This document shows, piece by piece, positions 48,036 to 56,456 of a stretch of DNA of 64,000 bases; positions within the stretch are counted from its first letter, which is position 1, and every line of letters starts with the position of its first letter. The position numbers and the translations under genes were made by a program. The DNA comes from Streptomyces monashensis (GTDB lineage Bacteria; Actinomycetota; Actinomycetes; Streptomycetales; Streptomycetaceae), in assembly GCF_001866665.1 (NCBI RefSeq), contig NZ_MLYO01000007.1, forward strand, positions 1-64,000. The letters are read 5' to 3'. Below the pieces are notes generated by a model, which was not told the origin of the DNA, searched no databases, and was given only the letters and a program-made list of their open reading frames with translations.

Positions 48036-48908
48036 GTGACGGGCATCCCAGCGGGAGACATCGCACGCGTCGGAGTCGTGGGCTGCGGCCAGATGGGCGC
48101 GGGCATCGCCGAGGTGTGCGCCCGCGCCGGACTGGACGTGAAGGTCGCCGAGACGACGGGCGAGGCCCTGGAGATCGGCCGCACCCGGCTGTTCAACTCC
48201 CTGGCCAGGGCGGCCGAGCGCGGCAAGATCAGCGAGCAGGAGCGGGACGACACCCAGGCGCGCCTGAGCTTCACCACGGACCTCGGCGAGTTCGCCGACC
48301 GCGACCTGGTGATCGAGGCCGTGGTGGAGAGCGAGCAGGTGAAGACGGAGATCTTCCAGGTGCTCGACCAGGTGGTGACCCGCCCGGACGCGATCCTGGC
48401 CTCCAACACCTCCTCGATCCCGCTGGTGAAGCTGGCGGTCGCCACCTCCCGCCCGGACCACGTGGTCGGCATCCACTTCTTCAACCCGGCCCCGGTGCAG
48501 AAACTGGTCGAGCTGATCCCGGCGCTGACCACCTCGGAGGGCACGCTCGGCCGCGCCCAGCTCTTCGCCGAGAAGGTGCTCGGCAAGCACGCCATCCGGG
48601 CCCAGGACCGCTCCGGCTTCGTGGTCAACGCGCTGCTCGTGCCCTATCTGCTGTCCGCGATCCGGATGTTCGAGTCGGGCATCGCGAGCCGCGAGGACAT
48701 CGACAACGGCATGGAGATGGGCTGCGCCCACCCCATGGGCCCGCTGCGGCTGTCCGACCTGATCGGTCTGGACACCATCGTCTCGATCGCGGGCTCGATG
48801 TACGCCGAGTACAAGGAGCCCCTGTACGCCGCTCCCCCGCTGCTGCAGCGCATGGTCGAGGCGGGCCGGCTGGGCCGGAAGACCGGGTCGGGGTTCTACA
48901 CGTACTAG
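48036..48908 (+). CDS. 3-hydroxybutyryl-CoA dehydrogenase
   Basis: A 290-residue NAD(P)-dependent dehydrogenase interconverting acetoacetyl-CoA and 3-hydroxybutyryl-CoA. The nucleotide motif GVVGCGQMGAGIAEVCA is at residues 12-30; the catalytic His is in VVGIHFFNPAP near 147 and Glu in LVELIPAL near 160. The C-terminal dimer domain has AQDRSGFVVNALLVPYL and GRKTGSGFYTY. GAAGGGG precedes GTG 48036. It is the last gene of the core block before the island. Confidence 0.92.
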   Translation: MTGIPAGDIARVGVVGCGQMGAGIAEVCARAGLDVKVAETTGEALEIGRTRLFNSLARAAERGKISEQERDDTQARLSFTTDLGEFADRDLVIEAVVESEQVKTEIFQVLDQVVTRPDAILASNTSSIPLVKLAVATSRPDHVVGIHFFNPAPVQKLVELIPALTTSEGTLGRAQLFAEKVLGKHAIRAQDRSGFVVNALLVPYLLSAIRMFESGIASREDIDNGMEMGCAHPMGPLRLSDLIGLDTIVSIAGSMYAEYKEPLYAAPPLLQRMVEAGRLGRKTGSGFYTY

Positions 48909-49155
48909 CGAGTGCGGCGACGCCGCCAAGTGGCGCTGTTCCAAGGCGAGTTCACCCGGACCAGCACCCATGGCGGCGCTGCCGTGGGGTGCCTCTCGCG
49001 GCGCCCGCCAAGTCCTCATCCGCGCCTCCTCGCCCAGTCCATGCGGACTGCACGGGGACACGGCCTGGTGAGCGGCATCGACCGACACCAAACCGGCCCT
49101 GAACTGGGGCTTTATGTCTTTCGAAGCTGTCAGGGTCTTTCCCGCTTGCTCAGCG

Positions 49156-49210
49156 GAAAATCCCTGGAAAGTCCCTGGGACAGAGCTGAAAGTCCCTGAA
49201 AAGTCCCTGG
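49156..49210. repeat. four short direct repeats (AAAGTCCCTG type)
   Basis: AAATCCCTGG, AAAGTCCCTGG, AAAGTCCCTGA and AAAGTCCCTGG lie within 55 bp (starts about 49158, 49168, 49189 and 49200). Short same-direction repeats beside a tRNA-like fragment resemble integrase arm-type sites of integrative elements. Confidence 0.55.
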
Positions 49211-49263
49211 TTCAGAGCGGGCCGTCCAGCGCTTGCGAGCCCCGCGCGGGGGTCGCGGGCAAC

Positions 49264-49289
49264 TGCATTCGAACCCGGGACCTGCGCAG
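49264..49289 (-). other. tRNA T-arm-like fragment, possible attachment-site relic
   Basis: The minus strand reads GCGCAGGTCCCGGGTTCGAAT, the variable loop and T-arm 5' half of a tRNA, but the 3' stem half is changed (GCAGT rather than CCCGG). No complete tRNA can be folded. Confidence 0.4.
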
Positions 49290-49505
49290 TACCAGACCGT
49301 GAGCGTTCGCGCCACCTGGTGCCTGGTCGCGCTGCTGAGTGATGTTTTACCTGATCAGAGCGCGTGCAGCTGGTTGTTCTGTGCCACCTCGTATTACGTC
49401 GTCCAAAGGCGTCCGGCCAGGAGGGGCACTGCTGACGACGAGAAGAGAGGCCACCCGGGTTGTGAGGCCTCCCACAGTGCCTCCTGCGACCGCCCCGACC
49501 TGGTT

Positions 49506-49770
49506 GGGAGCATCTCCCGCAGGCGCCGAGAGCACTTCGAGCTGAACGAGCACCTGTACGACGTGGGGCCATCCCTCGCAGGCGCGCAGAGCAGTGTGAG
49601 GGCATCGCTAGCCGCCGTCTCGCGCCGGGGCCATCCCCGCAGGCGCAGGGATGGCCCCGTCTGGGATTCCGTCCTGGTGTCGTGGTCAACTGCTCCCCGC
49701 GCGGGGCCCCCGTTCTACTACCTCATGGCTCAGATGGCACAGTGGTCCCCGTGCTTGCAGGGATGGTCTT
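49506..49770. CRISPR. degenerate CRISPR-like array, about five units
   Basis: Three units on the minus strand, ending at 49506, 49565 and 49627, share the pattern CTC..CGCGCCTGCGGGGATGGCCCC. A fourth (CTGCTCCCCGCGCGGGG near 49690) and fifth (GTGGTCCCCGTGC...GGGATGGTC near 49742) match the same family. Centres are at about 49522, 49581, 49642, 49701 and 49755. Repeats of about 29-30 bp and spacers of about 29-32 bp fit a type I-E array. No cas genes are in the window; it looks decayed. Confidence 0.45.
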
Positions 49771-49914
49771 CGCGGCACCTACGCACACCGAGACCGGGCC
49801 GCTGATCAGCCTTTCTCCACAGCTTGTTCAGCGGTGGCACTCCACCTGTCGGCCGCCGCGCAGGCCCTGGCCATCGCCACCCAGATCGTCCAGGACGGAT
49901 GAAAGATCCACGAA

Positions 49915-50255
49915 GGCGCTCCCAAGACCGATTCGGGCGTCCGTCTCATCGCCCTGGACGACGAGACCTTCGAGGTCCTCCAGGCCCACAGGCTCCGCCA
50001 GGAACGCGACCGCGAGGAGTGGGGAGAAGGCTGGCAAGACACCGGCCGACTCCACGATCTGCGCTATGCCGCCGCCGCACTCATGCTGGCGGCAGGCGTG
50101 GACGTCAAGGTCGTCAGCGAGACGCTCGGACACTCGCGACATCTACCAGGCGGTCCTGGACGACCCTGGCCCGCGACGCAGCCGAACTGGTCGTGCAGCT
50201 CGCGCCCCGCACTCACGGCCCCCATCCGGCGACAGTCCCGGATAACCCAAAATGA
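49915..50255 (+). pseudogene. tyrosine recombinase/integrase C-terminal remnant
   Basis: Frame one reads GAPKTDSGVRLIALDDETF and then HDLRYAAAALMLAAGVDVKVVSETLGHS, which contains the R-H catalytic boxes. The usual about 70 residues between WQDTGRL and HDLR are missing. After LGHS the frame shifts twice: RDIYQAVLDD (catalytic-Tyr segment) then LARDAAELVVQLAP. No start or N-terminal core-binding domain is seen. It is a deleted, frameshifted integrase. Confidence 0.8.
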
Positions 50256-50342
50256 CCGGGGTCCTCACCCTGCCGAATATGCAGTCGCCCAAGCGGCCGG
50301 CACGGAAGACAAGAAGAGCACTGCTTGACGATGACGGGCAAC

Positions 50343-50381
50343 GAGCGGCTCCGGTCAGCGGGTATCTGACTGGAGCCGCTC
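50343..50381. terminator. 16-bp hairpin
   Basis: GAGCGGCTCCGGTCAG (50343-50358) pairs with CTGACTGGAGCCGCTC (50366-50381) with one G-U pair, loop CGGGTAT. It separates the integrase relic from the DUF4238 gene. Confidence 0.65.
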
Positions 50382-50420
50382 CGTCTGCTCCGTAGGTGCA
50401 CGGTTGCCTATGCTGTCCGC

Positions 50421-51470
50421 ATGCTCCGAGGACCGCTGCCACCCCTACCCACACCTGACGTCATCCAAAGGCGAATAGAGATATTGAGGGCGAAGGCAAG
50501 CGTTTCCGTGCATGCCCAACACCTGGTGTCAGGAGTCATGCTCCGGCAGTTTTCTGCCCCGATTGGCCAGGGCGGCGCCCCACAGGTCTATTCGCTCAAT
50601 CTGGAATACCCGCATGCCAAAATCCGGGGACGAGGACTTGAGGAGTGTGGGCAGGCTCCAATAGTCGATTTCGTAAAGTTCGAGTCGGGATCCATGGAGA
50701 CGGTCTGGGGGCGAGTCGAGAACGCGGCAGGCGGAACGTTCGCCGCAGTTCGCGACGGCCATGGACTGGATCCGGTGCATCTTGATCGACTGCGCAACCT
50801 CGTGGCCATCCATCACGCTAGGAGCATTCAGTACTACACGCTGTTTCAGGACAACTGGCTCCACGCCGCCGAGCAGGCGAGACGCTTCTGGCAAGGTTAC
50901 CCGGCAGTGCTCGACGCCATCGCCACCTCACAACTCGGCCTTCCTGGCGGTGACAGTCACAGCCGCGAACGTGCCTTTCAGGACCTGCACGCCCCCATCG
51001 CCAAGTGGGTTGAAACGGGGATCCTGTTTCGTGCCATGTTGGAATCCCGTTACTGGCGCACACGTTACTGGATGAAGGGCCACGGTATTGAGATCCTCAC
51101 GCCATCCCATGGCAGCGAATTCATCGTAGGCGACATCCCAGCCCTGACGATCAAGAAAGGGATGCCCAACGCCGGAGTCAATGGCGGAATCGGCTACGTC
51201 TTCGCCGACGCGATTGTTCTTCCAATTTCGCCGAAGTATGCACTCCGCGTTATTGACGGACCAAGTCGCTACGTCGAAATTGACGAGGACGAGGTTCGCG
51301 AATTCAATGCCTGGCAGGTGCGCGCCGCCTTCAGCCATGTGCATCTGCGCCCCGGCAGCGGATTGGAAGATTACATACAGCTGGTAGAAAGGCCACTGCC
51401 CTCCACGGGGGTCTACCGCGACTTGTACCAGACGTGCAAGGCAGCAAACCAACGTGACCGTAGAGCCTGA
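50421..51470 (+). CDS. DUF4238 domain protein
   Basis: A 349-residue soluble protein. The N-terminal VHAQHLVSGVMLRQFS matches the start of DUF4238, a family frequent in mobile and defence islands; its biochemical role is not established. Further features are LEYPHAKIRGRG, the helical DPVHLDRLRNLVAIHHARS, and FIVGDIPALTIKKGMPNAGVNGG...IVLPISPKYALRV, which is the conserved C-terminal half. A TATGCT -10-like hexamer lies six bases before ATG 50421, so it may be leaderless. A/T-ending codons are commoner than in its neighbours, fitting foreign origin. Confidence 0.75.
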   Translation: MLRGPLPPLPTPDVIQRRIEILRAKASVSVHAQHLVSGVMLRQFSAPIGQGGAPQVYSLNLEYPHAKIRGRGLEECGQAPIVDFVKFESGSMETVWGRVENAAGGTFAAVRDGHGLDPVHLDRLRNLVAIHHARSIQYYTLFQDNWLHAAEQARRFWQGYPAVLDAIATSQLGLPGGDSHSRERAFQDLHAPIAKWVETGILFRAMLESRYWRTRYWMKGHGIEILTPSHGSEFIVGDIPALTIKKGMPNAGVNGGIGYVFADAIVLPISPKYALRVIDGPSRYVEIDEDEVREFNAWQVRAAFSHVHLRPGSGLEDYIQLVERPLPSTGVYRDLYQTCKAANQRDRRA

Positions 51471-51558
51471 CCATGCGAAAAACTCGCCCATGGCACCAGG
51501 AACCGCAGTACAGAGATTCCCGGCCAGGAGGCCCTGGGGTGGTCCTGACGGCCAAAGA

Positions 51559-52824
51559 TCAGCTACCGGGAACGAGTGACGCTACGGCGAACTGATGAAC
51601 GAGATCAAGGGTGAGCTGCTCGATGAACTGGCGTCGACTCTCCTCCGATGACACCAGGTCGGCCAGCGGCGCCTCGCTCATAACGGGGAGGACCGTGGCC
51701 AAGGTGATGCTTCCGGACACTGGCTGCGGGTCGCCCATCATGTACCGCTGGTGGGTGAGGGCGACGGCAGGGGCGTGACCTACGGTCTCCGGGCCGGGCA
51801 CGGCGATACCGACACGCGCCTCCAGCACACCATCAGCCTGGCGCCGCTGGGCATGCAGGGCGGCGACCGTCACCATGTCCCGCACAGCTCTCTGAAGCCT
51901 TACCTGCACCAGATAGCGCAGACCGTTCACCGTCTCGTCGAGATGGGCCATGTTCAGCGCGCCGGCAAACGCCCCATCGTGCAGCAACTCCAGATGCCCC
52001 CTGCGGCTCTGCCCGGTGTAGGTGATGTCGGTGCTTACCACAGCACGGCGAAGGCCGATCCGTGGCCGTCCCGTGCCGCCGTCGAGGTATTCACGCACGA
52101 CGGCCTCTGGGAGCAATGGCAGCGCTTCCTGGAGGCTCGGCTCCACGGTGTTCGGATCAACGGCGTTGGCTGTGTCGGCAACCGAGGGCACGGAACACGC
52201 CGTGGTGACGGCGACCCAGATGCTCGACGGGAGATGGAGCAGGCGCTCTGACAGGTGAGTCGACAAAGTAGTCAGATGGTCCTCCGCGGCCCGCCGACGG
52301 CTGAACCGGTCCGCGTAGGCCACCGCTAGGTCGCTCTCCCCCAGCCAGTCCGTATCGCTGCCGCGACGACGGGGGTAGCCCCACGAGTCCTTCAAGTCCT
52401 TCGCCAGGGGGACCAGATGCGGCGCTTCCGGACTACGCGGCACCTCCACCACGATCAAATGACGGCCCGGCTTACTGACCAGGGGCACCGACCGAACGCG
52501 CAGCGCGGGGATAAAGGGGCGGACCATGCCTGCCTTACCCCGAAGACTCTGGACAAGAGGCCGCGGGTCGGCGATCCCGACGAGTTCGTCCGCCTGGTCG
52601 TGGCCGTCCTCCCTTACGCCGAAGACGATGACCCCGCCAGCCGTGTTCGCCATCGCCGCAACGTCCTTGGCAAACTCCCTGCCGTCTTTGACCTCGTCGA
52701 CAGTTGCCTTCCAGTCCAGGTCCTCGGCTTCCGCTACTTGTGCGATGACCGCAGCGGCGATCATCTCCTCCGTTACCGGGCCTGCTGGGAGTCCGAGGGC
52801 CCGGTGCAGCGATGTGTACGTCAT
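51559..52824 (-). CDS. AlbA_2 / Schlafen-like putative ATP- or nucleic-acid-binding protein
   Basis: A 421-residue protein. Residues about 30-140 match the AlbA_2 (Schlafen-type) fold: EAEDLDWKATVDEVKDGREFAKDVAAMANTAGGVIVFGVREDGHDQADELVGI followed by VRSVPLVSKPGRHLIVVEVPRS and HLVPLAKDLKDSWGYPRRRGSDTDW. The C-terminal half is unassigned. Many defence genes and some regulators carry this fold. ATG 52824 is used because it begins right before the domain. Role in the island is unknown; it may be a nuclease-like effector or regulator. Confidence 0.75.
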   Translation of the reverse strand: MTYTSLHRALGLPAGPVTEEMIAAAVIAQVAEAEDLDWKATVDEVKDGREFAKDVAAMANTAGGVIVFGVREDGHDQADELVGIADPRPLVQSLRGKAGMVRPFIPALRVRSVPLVSKPGRHLIVVEVPRSPEAPHLVPLAKDLKDSWGYPRRRGSDTDWLGESDLAVAYADRFSRRRAAEDHLTTLSTHLSERLLHLPSSIWVAVTTACSVPSVADTANAVDPNTVEPSLQEALPLLPEAVVREYLDGGTGRPRIGLRRAVVSTDITYTGQSRRGHLELLHDGAFAGALNMAHLDETVNGLRYLVQVRLQRAVRDMVTVAALHAQRRQADGVLEARVGIAVPGPETVGHAPAVALTHQRYMMGDPQPVSGSITLATVLPVMSEAPLADLVSSEESRRQFIEQLTLDLVHQFAVASLVPGS

Positions 52825-53126
52825 CACGGCACCGTACTGCCAGTGGCGGAGGTCCTGGCCCACTTGCGTAAGCGGGAGGTCTGAGCCACCGAGGACCCGG
52901 CCGGCTCGCGTCCAGTACCAGAGGGTCGTCCCGATGACTTTGACGTCGCGTCACGCACGCCATCGCTCGCCTGACCCTAGGACCGGTATCCGACAGTAAG
53001 GAGAGTTAGTATCCTGGACTATCGGATAGTGCATGACAGTAACAAGTAGACGTGACGGTTGTTGGTATGCCAGAGTCGCTTCTGCCGCCAGACAACAGGA
53101 CTGGCTGACAGCCCCGGGGAGGATTC
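52825..53126. promoter_or_regulatory. divergent promoter with imperfect inverted repeat
   Basis: TATCCGACAGT (52987-52997) and ACTATCGGATA (53018-53028) form an inverted repeat with 10 of 11 matches, 98 bp before the gene at 53127. AT content is raised here. No gene is seen. Confidence 0.5.
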
Positions 53127-53660
53127 ATGTCGCAGGAACCCCAGCCGCAGTTCATCTCGGTGCCCGTGCCGAGCCAGTACGTCACGCAGGTGTACGCCTA
53201 TCTCGCTGAGCTGACTGGAGCCACTGCTGCTACTTCCCCCGTCTCCACGGTTCCGCCCGTGGAGCCCCCTCTGGGGCCGCCAACGACTCCGTCGGCAGAT
53301 TCGTCGGACGGCGATCCGCTCCCGGTGGTCGAGTGGACCGTGGAGGACTTCCGTCGGCTCGTAATCGAACCGCTGAGCTCGGTGCAGGCGATCACCCGTG
53401 TCCTCGACCTTCTGGCGAAGGAGCCCGACACGCGAGTGAGCTACACCTCGCTCGCTCATCACCTGGGCATGGAGAAGAAGAGCCTGCAGGGCAATCTCGC
53501 GGCCTTCACTCGCGCCGTGCGCAAGCACTACAAGCGTCGTAACTGGCCTATGACATGGGCTGAGGCACCGACCAGCGAGCCGGATCTCAAGTCGGAGTTC
53601 TTCTACACGATGAACGCGACGACTGCCGAGCGCTGGCTGAGGGCCCGCGCCCAGGACTGA
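53127..53660 (+). CDS. 177-aa hypothetical, possible winged-helix protein
   Basis: GGGGAGGATTC precedes ATG 53127. Residues 1-30 are polar with YVTQVYAYLAEL; 35-65 are Pro/Ser/Thr-rich linker. Residues about 70-170 look like a winged helix: VEWTVEDFRRLVIEPLSSVQAITRVLDLLAKEPDTRVSYTSLAHHLGMEKKSLQGNLAAFTRAVRKHYKRRNWPMTW. The pattern is helix-turn-helix (SYTSLAHHLGMEKKSLQGNLAAF) followed by a basic wing. It could regulate the adjacent defence operon. No named family was recognised. A strong hairpin ends it. Confidence 0.65.
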   Translation: MSQEPQPQFISVPVPSQYVTQVYAYLAELTGATAATSPVSTVPPVEPPLGPPTTPSADSSDGDPLPVVEWTVEDFRRLVIEPLSSVQAITRVLDLLAKEPDTRVSYTSLAHHLGMEKKSLQGNLAAFTRAVRKHYKRRNWPMTWAEAPTSEPDLKSEFFYTMNATTAERWLRARAQD

Positions 53661-53669
53661 CAAGCGGTA

Positions 53670-53708
53670 GAGAGTGGGGGAGCGAGTTCGACTCGCTCCC
53701 CCACTCTC
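53670..53708. terminator. 18-bp perfect hairpin
   Basis: GAGAGTGGGGGAGCGAGT (53670-53687) pairs perfectly with 53691-53708 around TCG. It starts 10 bp after the stop of the gene at 53127 and is the strongest hairpin in the window. Confidence 0.85.
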
Positions 53709-54146
53709 CTGTTCTGCCCCTGCTAAGGGAGACGTGCTTCTTCCACGCAGATCGGGGCCTGCGGGGAATCAGGCACGCGACAAGCCTCGTCGTCCCCTCA
53801 GATGACTGCCAGAACAACGGGCCGAACACAGGCACACTCTCGGTCTCGACAGTCCGGGAGGTACTGCAGGCTATCTGAGGGCCGGCCTGCCGCCACGGGG
53901 GGAGCGACAGGCCCAGCTGGCATCGAGGGTGCCACACCCTCCGCATCGCTGTGGCTCTATCGCCTGAGACGAGCATCCTCCGGATTCGTCTCTCGTTCGC
54001 TTCAGTGTCCGTCGCGGAGATCTCCCCAGAGTGGTGTGGGCATCTGGTTCCGCGCTGCTGTACGTAACCGCCCTCGACCCACGGGAAGCGTCCACAGCGG
54101 CGCTGCCCCATGGCGGTGGTCGCAGCGGCACAGACTCCGACCAGGC
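53709..54146. other. 438-bp gap with no recognised gene
   Basis: It lies at the ends of two convergent units (53127 rightward, 54147 leftward). I see no family or repeat; the frames are open on both strands by base composition only. Confidence 0.4.
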
Positions 54147-56456
54147 CTACAACGGCAGGAACGGGCTGGGCCTGCCGTGCCAGGAGATACGCAGCGCGTC
54201 GCGGGCTCGGGTGGTGGCGACGAAGAGCTGGTTGCGGCTCTTCTTGAGCTCGCGTTCGTAGCGGTTGGGGTCGGTGGTTGCGTGCTGCTCGATGAGGGCG
54301 GTGCGGGGCAGGATGCCGTCGCTCGCGCCGATGACCGCGAGCTTCTGGTACTCAAGTCCCTTGAAGCGGTGCATCGTTCCGATGTGGACCTCGCCGCCGC
54401 CCTGCGGGCCTTCCTTGGTGAGGGTCGCTGTGGTGATGCCGTGCTTCGTCTCCAGGTCGGCGGCGACCCGGCCTGCCATGTCACCGTCGGCGACGCAGAC
54501 GGCCATGGTGCCGCTCGGGTCGCGTACGGTGCCGTCTTTACCCGGCTGGGTGATGTCCGCGCGCCACTGCTTGAGGGCCTCGGCAAGCTGAGTGATCTCG
54601 TCGGTCCAGTCGGCGCAGGCGACATACTCGGGGGCTGGCCCGTGCAGCAGGGAGTGGTAGCCGTCGAGGGTGTCGGTTCCGTCGTCGAGGTCGTCATAGG
54701 TGCCCCCGCGGACGACCTTGGCAGCCTGGTCGAGGATCTCCTGGGTGGTGCGGTAGCTCAGCGTCAGCTTCGAGGAGCGGCCACGGATGTTGATGCCGAC
54801 AGTGGAAAGGGTGACTTGCCGGTCGTAGATCCGCTGGTGGGTGTCACTGGCGATGAACAGGTCGTCCGGGCCGGCCGCGACCATGGCGCGCAGCATCTTC
54901 CAGTGGGCGGGGCTGAGGTCCTGGGCCTCGTCGACGACGATGTGCCGGTAGCGGTGACGCAGGTAGCGCATCGCGGAGCTGTTGTCATCGAGGTGGGCCA
55001 GGTCACCGCCGCCGATGTCCGCCTTGCGCTCGGCCCGGATCTGGATCTTGCGGGCGCGTTCCATCTCGTAGCGGGCCGCGCGCTCGGCGGCCTGGGCCCA
55101 GGTCTCCCGGCCCATGCCGTTGAGGCGCAGGGTGAACTGGTCGAGCAGCTTCCAGATGGCGGCGCGTTCGGGGCGGTTGAGGGCGCGGCCCATACCGGCA
55201 CGACGGGCCTTGAAGTAGTCCTGACGGGTGCCTAGTGACTGGCCCAGGACGATCTGCTCCCATTCGTCGAAGAGGAATTCGGCATCCCAGCGCTGCTCAT
55301 CATGTTCGAAGAGGACTTCTCGCAGCACGTCCAGGGCCCGGTCGTCAGTGATCAGACTCCGCTGCGCGCCGGGCGCGGTGTTCTCGTTCAGGACGCTCTG
55401 GGCGAGCTGATCGATGTGCTTGATGTCGATCCGGCCGAGCAGCGCCGGGTCCATGAGCGAGGTGAGCCGGGAGCGCAGGTCGGCAGTGAGGTTCTTGGTG
55501 TACGTGGTCAGCAGGATCGGCTTACCGTGGCCGGGCGGCAGAGCTGCGGCGAGGCGGGCGACCCGGTGCAGGGCGACGATGGTCTTGCCAGTGCCGGGGC
55601 CGCCGCTGACCCGGCCGGGACCGCTGTAGTTCCGTTCGACGATCTTGCGCTGCGTGGGGTGGAGATAGACCTTCCAGGCACGGAAGTCGCCCTCGGCCAG
55701 CACGTTGCGGATGTCGTCATCGACTGTGGTGACCGCGGTACGGGTGAGGGCCGCTGCCATGTCGTTCTCGAAGCCCGGTTCGAGCTCGGTGGAGGCAGGC
55801 TGGGTGATCTCACGCTCGACCTCGTCGACAGACATGCCGGAGCCGAGGCCGGTGAGGACCTCGGCGGTCAGGCGCGGAGCGCCGGCGATGAGCTGGTCGA
55901 GTTCCTCGTCGGTCGTGACAGCGAGGGCGGGGCCGATGAGGGCGTCGGCGACGCCGAGCCGACGCAGGTCCTCGGGCGTGCAGCCGACGAGGAGCGGTTC
56001 GGCGGGGGCGGCGGGTTGCTGTGTCACGCCGGGGGCCGGCGTGGACTCGGCCGGTGCGGTGGGCTCATCCGGGGCCGGCGTGAGCTGGAGCCCCGCGCGC
56101 TGGAGGACACTCTGACCGACGACGCCGAGGTCAACGAACTCGATCTCGCCGGTGATCCGGTTGATGGCGACGGTGAGTTCTTCGTAGACGTCCTTACGGT
56201 GGCGGACGGCGACGATCAACCACTGCTGGACGCCATCGGCGCCGACGCCCGCCCGAGCCAGGAGCGCCCGGTACGAACGGTCGATCTTGGCGCGGAAGAT
56301 CCGGCCGTCGCCCTTGAGAGGGATGAGGTCGAGGCTGGGATGATCGGGGTCGAGGCGGAACTGGTGGCAGAAGTCGTAGAACTTCGTCTTGACCGACGAG
56401 TCCATCTTGTAGAGCTCGTTTTCAGCCTTCTGGTAGAGGCTCAGGCGTGCGGTCAT
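54147..56456 (-). CDS. UvrD/Rep-type helicase with N-terminal RelE-like domain
   Basis: A 769-residue protein. Residues about 1-92 resemble the RelE/ParE toxin fold: KTKFYDFCHQFRLDPDHPSLDLIPLKGDGRIFRAKIDRSYRALLA and VAVRHRKDVYEE. A Pro/Ala-rich linker follows. The SF1 helicase has Walker A SGGPGTGKTIVALH near 285, motif II VVDEAQDLSPAHWKML near 505, motif III/IV YRTTQEILDQA, HRFKGLEYQKLAVIGAS near 700 and motif VI VATTRARDALRISW near 752. The start overlaps the stop of the giant helicase (ATGA). It may unwind or translocate on DNA during defence; the RelE part may be a nuclease or inhibitory module. Confidence 0.87.
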   Translation of the reverse strand: MTARLSLYQKAENELYKMDSSVKTKFYDFCHQFRLDPDHPSLDLIPLKGDGRIFRAKIDRSYRALLARAGVGADGVQQWLIVAVRHRKDVYEELTVAINRITGEIEFVDLGVVGQSVLQRAGLQLTPAPDEPTAPAESTPAPGVTQQPAAPAEPLLVGCTPEDLRRLGVADALIGPALAVTTDEELDQLIAGAPRLTAEVLTGLGSGMSVDEVEREITQPASTELEPGFENDMAAALTRTAVTTVDDDIRNVLAEGDFRAWKVYLHPTQRKIVERNYSGPGRVSGGPGTGKTIVALHRVARLAAALPPGHGKPILLTTYTKNLTADLRSRLTSLMDPALLGRIDIKHIDQLAQSVLNENTAPGAQRSLITDDRALDVLREVLFEHDEQRWDAEFLFDEWEQIVLGQSLGTRQDYFKARRAGMGRALNRPERAAIWKLLDQFTLRLNGMGRETWAQAAERAARYEMERARKIQIRAERKADIGGGDLAHLDDNSSAMRYLRHRYRHIVVDEAQDLSPAHWKMLRAMVAAGPDDLFIASDTHQRIYDRQVTLSTVGINIRGRSSKLTLSYRTTQEILDQAAKVVRGGTYDDLDDGTDTLDGYHSLLHGPAPEYVACADWTDEITQLAEALKQWRADITQPGKDGTVRDPSGTMAVCVADGDMAGRVAADLETKHGITTATLTKEGPQGGGEVHIGTMHRFKGLEYQKLAVIGASDGILPRTALIEQHATTDPNRYERELKKSRNQLFVATTRARDALRISWHGRPSPFLPL

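Larger units (their letters stand above)
48909..50420. other. gene-poor island border region
   Basis: Over 1.5 kb has no intact gene. It holds short direct repeats (49156-49210), a tRNA T-arm-like fragment (49264-49289), a degenerate CRISPR-like array (49506-49770), a decayed integrase (49915-50255) and a hairpin (50343-50381). Together these read as the worn left end of an integrated element. Confidence 0.6.

Noticed and set aside
49264..49289. A complete tRNA gene
   Set aside because: Only a T-arm half is recognisable; the 3' stem does not pair and no acceptor or anticodon arm can be folded.
53587..54111. A 174-codon minus-strand frame in the convergent gap
   Set aside because: It overlaps the strong hairpin and the end of the 53127 gene, has no ribosome site or domain and reads as biased composition.
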